From Rhodomyrtus psidioides (lineage: Eukaryota; Streptophyta; Magnoliopsida; Myrtales; Myrtaceae): a stretch of DNA of 64,000 bases. Under the pieces are notes generated by a model. That model saw only the letters and a program-made list of their open reading frames with translations. It was not told where the DNA came from and ran no database searches. Shown piece after piece: positions 1-10,950 of the stretch (within the stretch, counting starts at the first letter, position 1; each line of letters starts with the position of its first letter). The position numbers were made by a program, and so were the translations under genes. The stretch is from NCBI GenBank assembly GCA_021437785.1, contig JAILYB010000002.1, positions 19,516,001 to 19,580,000 on the forward strand, given 5' to 3'.

Positions 1-2261
1 AGAGAGCTCGGCCGAGAGGGAGGGGAGCAGAATTCGAGCAAAAACGGAGAGAGAGCAGGCGAGAATGGGATGCGACCAAGACCTCAGAGCTGCTGAGGTC
101 GTCAGAGAAGCTTCAACGGCCGTGGTCGAGCCCCAAAATAGGTCGGTTTTACTCCCTGAGTACTATTTCATTCATGAGTGCAATGCGTTTGACGAAATGC
201 CTAAATGAGCGTTCGAATGATTAAGCCTCGGTCGACCCTTCCCCGACCCCATTCTGTGTGTCTCTTGCCCTAAAACATTTCTAAAACCGATGCTAACCTC
301 GACCTGCTGTTCGTTCTGCCCCGAAAATGTTCGAGGAGGTGGGCCGGAGCTCCCCGACGCGACACCCGAGCTAAAAGCTCGGTCCGACGAGTTCGAGTAG
401 TCGCCGACCCTTGAAGTAACTCAGGTAAGCATCTAAACCTATTTTGGATGTTGTATGACGGATCAGAAACGAGCTTGAACACGAAAGTAACTTCTGCGAA
501 TCGTTCGCCGGAAACGGAGGTTAGGAGGTCCGGTTCGCCAGCATTTCACGTGTTCATGGTGTTATTTTCGATTGTATGTTGATGCCGAGGTCCTAGGGAG
601 TCGGACGCCGAAGAAAGGAGTGGAAAACGCCAAGTTTTGGCTCGGTTTCGGGGCCCTCCGGCGAGATTTCCGGCGACCTCGCCGGAAATTGCACTATTCA
701 TCGTCTTCTCCGGCGAGGTCGCCGGCGGTCAACGGTCTTGGTCAGCGGTCAACTTGCTGACGTGGCGTGCCACGTGGGCACCACGTCAGCGTAGGGGGGG
801 CCACGTCCGATTGAGCAAGACCCAGATCGGACGGCCGTGGCTTCGCCACGTGTCGCGATCTGGGATTTTTGGAGGATTAATAAATAAAATGTGATCCAAT
901 GGTCCGGACGGTGCCAAGTGGCCTTCTGTGAAACGTACGATCTATCGCAAGATCGGATGCATCAAAAGAAGCCACGTGGCGCGGCGTAGACCGTCCGATC
1001 CGTTGATTTTGGATAATTAAGGAAAATGAATAAAAAAATAAAAAAATTGATTAAAAATTAATAAAATGGCGAAACGGCGTCGTTTTTGCGAGGCCGGTTT
1101 CGGCCGTGGGATTGGGCCGGGCGCCCGCGAGGTACGGGCCGGGTCTGATCCGGCCCGGATATAATTTTTAATTATTAAAAATTCAGAAAATAATAAAAAA
1201 ATAATAAAAAATTTAAAAATGCAATAAAAAATAAAAAATCATAAAAAAATTCAAAAAAATTCGGAAAATTCAGAAAAATTCTAAAAAATTCCAGAAAATA
1301 GGAAATGGCCACATTCAACTGGCCATGACCTGTTTCGGGCCTTTTGACCCCCGATCTTTCCAGAAATGACGGTTTTGCCCTTCCGGCAATCCGTCTTCAA
1401 AAAATTTCTAAACAAATTCAGGAAAATCCCAAAAAATAGGAAATGGCCACAAACAACTGGCCAGGACTCATTCCGGGTGTTTTGAACCCCGACCCTTCTT
1501 AAAAATGACGATTTCGCCCTTCGGGCGAATCGTCTTCCAAAAATTGAAGAAAAATCAAGAAATTCCAAAAAAATTCTCAAAAATGGGAAATGGCCACAAA
1601 CAACTGGCCATGGAACATTTTGGGTAATTCGATATCCAAGTCTTCCAAAAATTGACGATTTTGCCCTTCGGGCTAATCGTTCCCAAATCTTCCCATTTTA
1701 CCCCTGGTCCGAAATCACATCTTCCCTAAACCCTTATGGTTATACTAGGAAGCCATTGATCTGAACTTATGTGCATTCAAGTGATTTATTTATGTACTTG
1801 ATTGCGCTTTCATTTAAATTGATTGTGATTGATAGGAATAGTCTTCCAATCTGCATGAAACCCTAAATCAAACCTACCTCGCCTAACATTGCGCCTGCAT
1901 GAACTCTTAGCTAGGAAAATCACTCGCGTTAGGTACCGAAAGGGCGTTGGTAATGACACCGACGTAACCAAGTCCCCGAACCCAAAATCTCTGGTTCCGC
2001 AGAACTGATTGATCTCTCCCAATCGGTCAGTAAGGTTTCCGGTCTACCCTCCAAGAAAGACCGGTGGCGACTCCAAATGCATGCACAAGTTGCACATGCC
2101 ACCACGACTACACTAAGGTCAAAATCGATCGGCTCTTATCGCCGAATCTTTTGAAAAATACTCCCGCCGTGATTTGGTATGGGCCTGGGAGGGCCCGCGC
2201 CGATCCAAAGCCCGCGATCGGTAATCCATTAGCCGCGTCCGCTTCCGGACGGGTCGCGACA
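1..2261. mobile_element. LTR-type segment, copy 1 (truncated by window edge)
   Basis: The right edge reads CGGGTCGCGACA and stops exactly where Copia A reverse transcriptase begins, so this is the outer end of a TG...CA-type LTR inserted into that element. A second copy in the opposite orientation begins TGTCGCGACCCG at 38101, and the two align over about 2.2 kb (for example the GGTGGCGACTCCAAATGCAT block at 2065 and near 38335). The segment continues beyond position 1, so total length and internal domains are unknown. No coding domain is seen; short ORFs in it look fortuitous. The family is probably Ty3-gypsy-like (the GGTGGCGACTCC block recalls plant gypsy LTRs), and the orientation is not settled. 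Confidence 0.65.
1301..1700. repeat. Three ~140-bp imperfect tandem units inside the LTR
   Basis: Units begin at about 1301, 1439 and 1586, each with the phrase GGAAATGGCCACA followed by AACTGGCCA, and each later carries a 'TGACGRTTTTGCCCTTCGGGC'-like phrase and an A-rich spacer. The inverted copy of the LTR (38700-38990) shows the same arrangement, so the array predates the two insertions. Confidence 0.7.
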
Positions 2262-3473
2262 AGGAGTTTCTGTCTTTTTGCCGTTCTCCAAATCAAACTT
2301 CTTCACTATTTCCAGTGCATACTTTTCTTGATATATGAAAGTTCCATTCTGAGATTGATGAATTTGAAGACCAAGAAAGAATCGTAATTCTCCTATCATA
2401 CTCATCTCAAATTCATCCTGCATTACTTTAGAAAATTTCTTGTAGAGAAGCTCATTAGAAGAACCAAATATAATATCATCAACATAGATTTGAACTAGAA
2501 GAATATCTTTACCTTTTCTTTGAATAAAAAAAGTAGTGTCTACATTACCTTTTGTAAAGTTGTGTTGAGATAGAAAGTTACTCAACCTTTCATACCAAGC
2601 ACGATGTGCTTGTTTCAGTCCATAGAGTGCCTTTTTTAAGACAAATAACAAATCCTTTTCTCTAGGTTCTTCGAAGCCGGGGGGTTGTTCAACATATATC
2701 TCTTCTTTGATGTAGCCATTTAGAAAAGCACTTTTCACGTCCATCTGAAAAAGTTTGAAATCATTGTAACAATCATAAGCAAGAAGTAGCCTAATGGCTT
2801 CTAACCTGGCAACCGGTGCATAGGTCTCATCGTAGTCTATTCCTTCTTCCTGAAAATAGCCTTTTGCTACAAGCCTTGCTTTGTTTCTTACAACCTTTCC
2901 TTTGTCATCTAGTTTGTTTCTGAATACCCACTTAGTTCCAATCACTGGACGATTTTTGGGTCTGTTGACCAATTCCCAAACATTGTTGACTTTAAATTGA
3001 TGTAACTCTTCCTGCATTGCATTTATCCAGTTCTCATCTACTAATGCATCTTCAATCCTTTTTTGTTCTAATTCAGATATCAATGCTATGTTGCTTATTG
3101 CTTGCTTGAATTTTGATCTTGTCTTTATGCCATCACTTATACTTCCTATGATAAGTTCCTTTGGATGACTTGACTTGTGCTTCCAACTTTTGTCGAAGCA
3201 ATCATTTGAGGATGTTGTGAGTTCATTCTGTTCATCTTCTGATCTTTCTTCAACTGAGAGAATTTCCTTCTGAACATTCTCCGAATCATCATCCACAATT
3301 GAGTCTTGTTTTTCTCCTGATTCTTCGTGTGAGTTTGAGACTTGAGGAGGTATATGAACTTGAGGTTCATCATTTTGATGGATTTCATCGAACTTGATGT
3401 TCACTGACTCTTCAACAACGCGAGTACTCTTGTTGTAGACTCTGTAGGCTTTGCTCGTTGTTAAATATCCCAA
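2262..3473 (-). pseudogene. Copia A reverse transcriptase region
   Basis: The frame starts around 3473 and holds the Copia RT domain (RVT_2 type). Visible landmarks are the WVFRNK and KARLVAKGY motifs, the ETYAPVARLEAIR block, the FQMDVKSAFLNG motif and the catalytic YVDD (in QIYVDDIIFGSS). The last codons of the frame (after KKTETP) are read out of the neighbouring LTR and do not belong to the element. The RT would copy element RNA into cDNA in virus-like particles. RNase H is absent because of the LTR insertion, so this piece cannot be autonomous. The first ~110 residues are an acidic, poorly conserved linker from the integrase C-terminus. Confidence 0.9.
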
Positions 3474-3529
3474 GAAAATTCCTTCGTCTGATCTCTCATC
3501 AAACTTTCCAATTCGATCATTAGCATTCT

Positions 3530-4966
3530 TTAGAATAAAATATTTACAACCGAATACATGAAAATATGCAACATCAGGCTTTCTTTCTTTGAAAATTTCA
3601 TAGGGGTTTTCTCGAAAAAAAGTATGAGAGAAATTCGATTTAAGATATAATAAGCTGTTGAAACGGCCTCAGCCCAAAAATTAGAAGCAATTTTACTCTC
3701 AATAAGAAGAGTTCTTGCCATTTCTTGCAAGGATCTGTTTTTCCTTTCTACTACCCCATTTTGTTGAGGAGTATAAGGTGCAGAGAAGTTATGCTGAATT
3801 TCGAAATCAGTGCAAAAATCTGAGAAAATTTGATTTTCAAATTCTCCCCCATGATCCGTTCTCAAACTAGAAATGGTGTAGCCCTTTTCATTTTGAATCC
3901 TTTTGGCAAGTTTTGAAAAGGACATAAAAGCCTCACTTTTGTGAGCTAGAAATAAAACCCATATAAATCTAGAGAAGTCATCAACTATGACAAGACAGTA
4001 TTTCTTACCTCCAAGGCTTAAGGTTCTGTTCGGTCCAAAGATATCCATATGAAGTAGCTGTAGACAATGCTTAGTGGACACTTGATTTAAGGACTTAAAA
4101 GAACTTCTTACCTGCTTGCGTAGTGTGCATGCATGACATAGTCCACCTTTCTCAAATTTCGTTTGAGGTAACTCTCGAACAAGTCCCTTCTTGAAAAGCT
4201 TTGAGATATGTTTTACACTAATATGACCTAACTTTCTGTGCCAAAGATCAGATTCATCCTTAACAGAAATAAGACATTTTGCACTTTCACAATTAGCATC
4301 AATATCTAAAAGGTAAATATTCCCATGCCTTCGTCCCGTGAAGGATTGCTTCTTGTCCTTGCTCATATCTGTACATTTTAAATCTTGGAAGCAAATATCA
4401 TAGCCAGAGTCACAGAGTTGACTTACAGAAATTAAGTTATAGTTCAATCCTCTGACTAGAGAGACATCTTTAACCGTCAGATTTTAAATCTTTACATTTC
4501 CCTTCCCAATGACCTTTACCTTGTTCTTTCCTCCAAAGGACACGCTTCTACCATTACAATCTGAGAAGGACATAAATACATCTGGATTTCCAGTCATGTG
4601 ACTTGAACAGCCACTATCCAGAAACCACTTGTTCTTCCTTCTCTTTGGTACCTGCAAGAAATAAACAACTTACTGTTTCTTTGGTACCCATGCTTTCTTG
4701 GGTCCTTCTGTGTTAGTAGGTTTTGACCTCTTAACGGGTCTCCAAATTTTCCTGCAATAATCCTTAGTATGACTAGGATCACCACAGTTCACACAAGATT
4801 GTCGAATATAAGATCTAGTAAAATGCTTATGAAAATGATGCCTGTAATCAGAAAATGTTGGTTTTCGAAATTCAGTTTTAAAGGAATTTTTTAGATTACT
4901 CTCTTTTTTAAAACCTAACCCAGATCGGTCATTGAAGGGTATTTGTTTTGAAATAATGTTATTCAA
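3530..4966 (-). pseudogene. Copia A protease and integrase region
   Basis: Upstream of the RT on the minus strand. The 4966-4670 frame ends in a lone CCHC-like knuckle (CVNCGDPSHTKDYC). After a stop near 4670 another stretch reads WFLDSGCSSHMTG, the aspartic protease DSG site. The 4447-3530 frame then carries the pre-integrase zinc region (LWHRKLGHIS ... CHACTLRKQ) and the integrase core (DIFGP ... VDDFSRF ... RTDHGGEFEN ... QQNGVVERKN), with the D, D, E residues apparently present. Stops near 4670 and 4480 and a frame change near 3620 separate the pieces, so no full polyprotein can be made. Confidence 0.88.
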
Positions 4967-5025
4967 AGTTTCTGAGTTTTGTGAAAACCTTTTCTTTCAG
5001 AGAAGCATTTTCTTTTGAAATCAAA

Positions 5026-6299
5026 TCATGATTTTCTTTCAATTGGTGAAACTCTTGTTGTAGAAAATCGATTTTTTTCTTTTTGAGATAAATTCTGCTG
5101 TTTTAAGGATGAATTTTCCTTTTTCAAACCAGAAACTTCTTCAAGAGCTTCTTTGTAGTTTCTACACAATTCATCAATATACTCAATAACTTCATCAGGA
5201 AGTTCAGATGAATATACCTCAGTTTCTGAGTCTGAATTTGACTCTGATTCGGCCATGAGACAGATGTTTACGTAATCATTTTCACTTTCATCAGAATCAC
5301 TTAGAGTATCTGCCTTTAGGACCTTCTTGTACTTCTCATACTTGAGTTTGTCCTTCTTCAAAATTGGACAGTTCGGTTTGATATGTCCTGCCTTCTTACA
5401 GTGAAAGCAGATCACGTCTTTGCTATCTTGTGAGTCGTTGCTTGACATTTTCATATCATTCTTCTTCCAAGGTTTCTTCCCTTTGATATTTCTGGCTTTC
5501 CGAGCCATCTTTCTAAATTTCTTGACCATGAGGGCTAATTCTTCATCTTCCTCATCTTCATCATCTGTATCAGAAAGACATTGAGCAATTTCAGTTTTCA
5601 AGGCAATAGATTTTTTACCTTTTTGTTCTCCCTTCTTGTTTGCTCGTTCTGTTTCATAAGATTGCAAAGTCCCGACTAGCTCATCCACTGAGAGTGGTCT
5701 GATTGTTTGACATTCTTGAATTGATGGTTTGATGTAATTCCAATCATCTGTGAGTCCACGTAGTATTTTCCTGACTTGCATTGGTTCAGCAATAGGTGCG
5801 CCTTGTCTTGCAAGTCCACTTGCCAAAGTCTGAAACATGTCTATCATATCTACAATAGATTCATCAGATTTCATTTGGAATGCTTCATAGTCACTCAGTA
5901 AAATACTGAGCTTCGTTTCTTTTACTCGATTTGTTCATTGAAAGGTAATATGAAGTCTATCCCATATTGCCTTAGATGATTCTTCCTCTGAGACACGATT
6001 ATAGAGAGGGTAGATAAGGCGCAAAAGTTAGCATTGACAGCTTTAGAATCAAGGCCTCTTCTTTTAGCCTTTTCAACATTGGTCATTGTTGTGACAGGAT
6101 TTGCTCCGTCAGCAGAGGTTGGATTTGTAGCAGTTGCAAGAACTACTCCATTCGTAACAACATCCCACATCAGATCATCATAGGCTTTGAAGAACCACTT
6201 CATCTTGTTGCTCCACATATTGTAGTCCTTCCCATCAAAGTATGATGGTTTGTTGGCAAAGTGCGAATCGCTTGTTCCTGAAGAGTGATTGCTAGACAT
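5026..6299 (-). pseudogene. Copia A gag region
   Basis: The start at 6299 (MSSNHSSGTSD) leads into the Copia gag head with the FDGKDYNMWSNKMKWFF motif, typical of the DUF4219/UBN2 gag families. The frame is lost near 5922 and resumes from 5874 to 5026, where the rest of gag and a CCHC zinc knuckle (CFHCKKAGHIKPNC) can be read, followed by an acidic and coiled-coil-like tail (SESNSDSETE ... LKKENSSLKQQN). Gag would package the element RNA. The break near 5900 and the stop at 5026 make this copy defective. Confidence 0.88.
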
Positions 6300-6351
6300 A
6301 GTAGATCGTTAGCTCTGAAGTCAATAAACACTTCGTAAATATGAGCAACCT

Positions 6352-6363
6352 GCTCTGATACCA
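6352..6363 (-). other. Copia A primer binding site
   Basis: On the minus strand the LTR ends CCATCA, then AT, then TGGTATCAGAGC, complementary to the 3' end of initiator tRNA-Met as in most plant Copia elements. This fixes the inner LTR edge at 6366. Confidence 0.85.
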
Positions 6364-6365
6364 AT

Positions 6366-7531
6366 TGATGGATCTAGCAATATCACCTAGAAGGGGGGGT
6401 GAATAGGTGATTCTGAATATAAATAAAATTTCTCGCGGAATAAAAAAAATAATTCAGTGTACGATTAGAATCAGGAACAGCATAACAGTGTGCAAAAAGT
6501 CTAAATACAAAAGTAAGAGTTTAGAGTAGAGAATATTGCACACGATGATTATAGTGGTTCGGCTTAGATTAAGCCTACGTCCACTCTCCCACGATGACAG
6601 CCGATCGGCTGGATTTCACTATGAAGAATCGCGAGAATTACAAACACTCAATCACTTGTTTTTCTCTCTCACAGATTTTCACAATGAATAGGATTTTTGG
6701 TACACAGAATATTTTCAGATAGAACTCAGATTATGCTTGCACTTTGGATTGTTGTTCCCTCTCCTCATGTTTAGTCCATCATGGTTTTTCTTTTATACTC
6801 CCCTGCCTCCAAACTAGCCGTTGGATCCCCGGCCAAAGGATCGCTCTTCAATCCTTGATTGGACGTCATTAATCGTGATTGAACGAGGCTGTATCTTCAG
6901 AAGATATGTAGACCGTTGAGTGAGATATTGAACCCTTCTGATTCAGTCGCCCATACAACTAAATCTCCAGCTTCCATAAGTGTGATAAGTCTGAGTTGAT
7001 TCCCGAAAGAATATTCCTTAGAAGATGATATCCCATTGTAGAATGTCCCTTGATTGATTGGAAGAGATATCAAGGTAATCGAATATCACAAGCTTTCCTT
7101 AGGAATCTTGCCTTAATCGGAAACCTGCCATACGTAGGTCTTCATGTTTTGCAAATGCATAAACTGATCTTTCTTGGGTTTCGTCTTAGTATAGATTTGC
7201 TTCTTGCTTGATCAGTTGACATGGAATGGTAATACGGAGATTTGATGCGATCCATCCGTCACTGTTTAGATCGTCAGAAGCACTTCCATCTGACCTTTCG
7301 TCAGAAACACTTCCATCTAACCTTTCGTCATAAACACTTCCATCTAACCCTTCGTCAGAAGTACTTCCATCTGACCCTTAGTCAGAAGCACTTCCATCTG
7401 ACCCTTCGTCCACGCGACAGAATTAGATCCACTCAACCTGCTGCTTACACATTCTTTCTGCATCACAGAACGTTATACAATTTCTCTCGATAGTTTTGTC
7501 AGAATCAAAATATAGGAGAATTTTCACAACA
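6366..7531 (-). mobile_element. Copia A 5' LTR
   Basis: The inner edge is set by the primer binding site. The outer edge is placed at 7531 because the minus strand there reads TGTTGTGAAAATTC, a TG start giving a LTR of about 1.17 kb with the ...CCATCA end. The outer edge is less certain because the partner LTR is not in the window, so no target duplication can be tested. A five-unit minisatellite lies close to the outer end, in the presumed U3. Confidence 0.65.
7272..7406. repeat. 27-bp minisatellite, five units, in Copia A LTR
   Basis: Five successive 27-bp units start at 7272, 7299, 7326, 7353 and 7380. Each has the core CACTTCCATCTRACCCTTCG followed by TCAGAA, with one to four differences between units. 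There is no variable spacer, so it is not a CRISPR array. Confidence 0.9.
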
Positions 7532-8313
7532 AGTCTCTTTCTTGTTTTTCAAATCATCCTATTTACGAGGGATTTGGAAGGTACACAGGAGTATGTCTGA
7601 TTGGGAAGATCTTGTTTTATGGCATAGGAAATCTCTATCGTTGAAAATTGTTCTGGTCATCTCGCTGCTCTTTGGCTTCATTGCGCTATATCTCCTCTTT
7701 GGGATATACCCAATGATTTCTCATCGAGGTTGAAGTGTCTCGTTTTATTTCGCACGTCTTACATAAGATTGTTTCATAGATCAATAAACTGTTCGGCAAC
7801 TGTTTATGGAGGTGAGTGAAGCGCAATCCAATGAACAGAACTATTAGGTTTTTCAAAGTAAAGGACTGAGCGCTAGTGGACCTCGGCAAACTTGAAGCTT
7901 CCTCATGTGAAAACTAATAAGCAAAGCTCTCAGTTACTATCATTCGTAACCGTGTTGAACAGGTACAACTAGATATCGAGTTGTGCCTACAAATCCATTC
8001 CACAAAATATGAGTCCATCTACATTTCCATTCACCAAAATATGAGACAATCCTACTGTGTGATAAGATATGTTTCAGTCCAACACGTGGAAGTACATTGC
8101 AAGTAATATATGCTATGAATTTCACTTGTAATTTTTCTCCAAACAACTAAGTGGATCAAATTTTCTAATTGAACAAGGAACAACATCATGAACCATAGAC
8201 AATTCCTTTCATGAATGTAAAAAGCAAATGTCTCTTTTTGTTATTATTGCAGTAAGTAGTTCCAAAGTAATCAAAGCAAATTACTTATTAGAAATCTTAC
8301 AAACTAAAACTAA
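7532..8313. other. No gene recognised
   Basis: AT-rich sequence between the Copia A LTR and the RING pseudogene. Only short unsupported ORFs are present; no domain, repeat pair or promoter stands out. Confidence 0.5.
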
Positions 8314-8760
8314 CTACTCAGTAGCTTCTACTTCTACTTTGCTACGACATAGTGGACAGGAATCAGTCCTCTCAAGCCACTTGACAATGCAATTGCTGTG
8401 AAAGTGATACGAACACGGTATCTCCATCACTTTATCTGCCCCATTCAATTTCTCTAAACAAATACAACATCATCCGTCGCCCTCCCAGATAGAGGAGTTG
8501 TTCCTCTCGAGCTCTTCAATGGTGCTTCTGGAGACACCCCGTGTGACTTGATTTTGATCAGGATCTGACTCGTATCTTCCAGTGGAAACTTCCTCATTGT
8601 CTTCCATTTCGACTTTCTCTTAAGTGGCCAAATCCAAATCTATGCTCATGTCGAATTGTTGATGGCCATAATACGACCCCAAAGATACAGCACGGATGAT
8701 AGAACTTATAATATCAACCCAAAAGCCGATGTGAACGTCCAAAGCATCGAGAACCCTTTA
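8314..8760 (-). pseudogene. RING-H2 finger E3 ligase pseudogene
   Basis: The minus strand, read through stops, gives a short acidic stretch (METDNEEVSTGR-like), then STIEELERNN, then a RING finger: CCICLEKLNGADKVMEIPC, YHFHSNCIVKWLERTD, SCPLCRSK, and a stop at 8314-8316. This matches plant RING-H2 proteins, which recruit E2 enzymes for ubiquitination. Two in-frame stops occur: TAA just before the EKVEMED stretch (near 8620) and TGA directly before the first zinc cysteine (near 8470). The third zinc site is also altered: the usual C-x-H-x-F-H reads CSYHFH. No ATG-initiated frame covers the finger. It is a single-exon relic. Confidence 0.8.
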
Positions 8761-9039
8761 CATGCACATTTGGCAGAGGGATTTCCATGGAAGGGTGTGG
8801 AGTGGCAGCTCAAGTGACTAACTCGATTTAAACAATGTGGTGTCTTGAAAATTTATCGGCACTCCCACTTGATCAACAAAGACTAGCTGATGTGTCGCTT
8901 GACCAAGAAGTTGAAGACAGCGGTCGGCAGCCCAAAAAATTGAAATTTCTTATCTCCAGATTCAAACTATATTCGTAATAGACTGTTTCTATGCTATTAG
9001 TGGATTGAAGAAGATTTCAAGCGTAATTTTGAAATGCAA

Positions 9040-10097
<1,058 letters not shown>

Positions 10098-10300
10098 TTA
10101 AACTCCGTTTGTTTAGCGAAAAATGGATAATTTGAAAATTAGTTTTTTTGTAAATGATCTCTTTCTATAGCTTAGCATAATTAGTTAATGGAAAATACTC
10201 TCATTATTGCCTTTAGTCTATGTCTCAAATATTTACGTGGGCGATGAAAATATTTTTTCATTTATTAATTGATGTAAGAGATATAAGCGATCATTTTAAA
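10098..10300. repeat. Partial MITE (CTCCGTTTGTTT family)
   Basis: The left end TTAAACTCCGTTTGTTTAGC followed by GAAAAATGGATAATTTG resembles the inverted ends of the MITEs at 59695-59940 and 56487-56713. No matching right end is seen, so it is a fragment; the right limit is approximate. Confidence 0.4.
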
Positions 10301-10689
10301 AAATATATTTTGTAGATCATTCTTCTTCTTCTTTTTGCAACCAAAAAAAAAAACAGAGGCTCTGTGGCAACTAAGGAGATTCATTACAAAAATGAAGAGA
10401 ACCTTACGACTAAAAGTAGTGTTGCAATTAGAGTTGTCATGTCATGTCAAATCTAGGTCAAATTTGAACACCACATGTTTGTTAACCTCATCTCACTTCA
10501 AAATCACAAATTTCACTACAAAGTCTTGCCATAAAATCCAAACTATATCTACAGGACATGTGTAAGTGTAACAAAATGATTGAAATGATCAAATACAACA
10601 TAGTTATTATTCACATATAAATGTGTTGATCCATTTAGAAGCGAATATTATTGATCTTTATCCAAACAGCTTAATTACATGTCGACTGG

Positions 10690-10945
10690 CCTAATCAGTG
10701 TAAAACAAAATGATAATCGACTTGTATGTGTTTTATTCTTTCATGGAAGACCGGATTTGATGCAATGTAATTTGCTGCTTGATTATCACAAAATAGCTTC
10801 ATAGGACCACGAGATCCTTCAAGACCTAAGTCACTTAATAACAAACAAAGCCAGACCAATTCACATTGCTGACGCCATAGCTCTGTATTCTGCTTCAACG
10901 CTCGAACGAGCAACCATAATTTGTTTTTTTCTTTTTCATGTAACG
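10690..10945 (-). pseudogene. Copia B RNase H, distal part
   Basis: Minus-strand translation shows Copia RNase H signatures: a degenerate AEYRAMASA block in one frame and then MKLFCDNQAANYIASNPVFH and ERIKHIQVDYHF in another. It continues directly from the RNase H fragment at 13856 across the inserted solo LTR: the right piece ends near FVGGNLV and this piece resumes at the same point. Frame breaks and stops show decay. Downstream (lower coordinates) neither the RNase H tail nor a 3' LTR matching 17975-18312 is seen, so the 3' end of the element is lost. Confidence 0.85.
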
Positions 10946-10950
10946 AGATT

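Larger units (their letters stand above)
2262..7531 (-). mobile_element. Copia A: truncated Ty1-copia retrotransposon
   Basis: Read on the minus strand from right to left: a 5' LTR (7531 to 6366), a primer binding site (6363-6352), gag (from 6299), protease, integrase and reverse transcriptase, the classic Ty1-copia order. The element ends abruptly at 2262, inside pol after the RT domain, where the LTR segment 1-2261 is inserted, so RNase H and the 3' LTR are missing from the window. Several in-frame stops and frame changes (near 5900, 5000, 4670, 4480 and 3500) show it is a dead copy, though the RT reading frame is still long. Confidence 0.9.

Noticed and set aside
2064..2387. ORF spanning the LTR/Copia A border
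   Set aside because: It crosses a transposon insertion junction antisense to the RT and has no domain.
7272..7406. CRISPR-like array
   Set aside because: Units are directly abutting with no unique spacers, and the locus is in a plant retrotransposon LTR.
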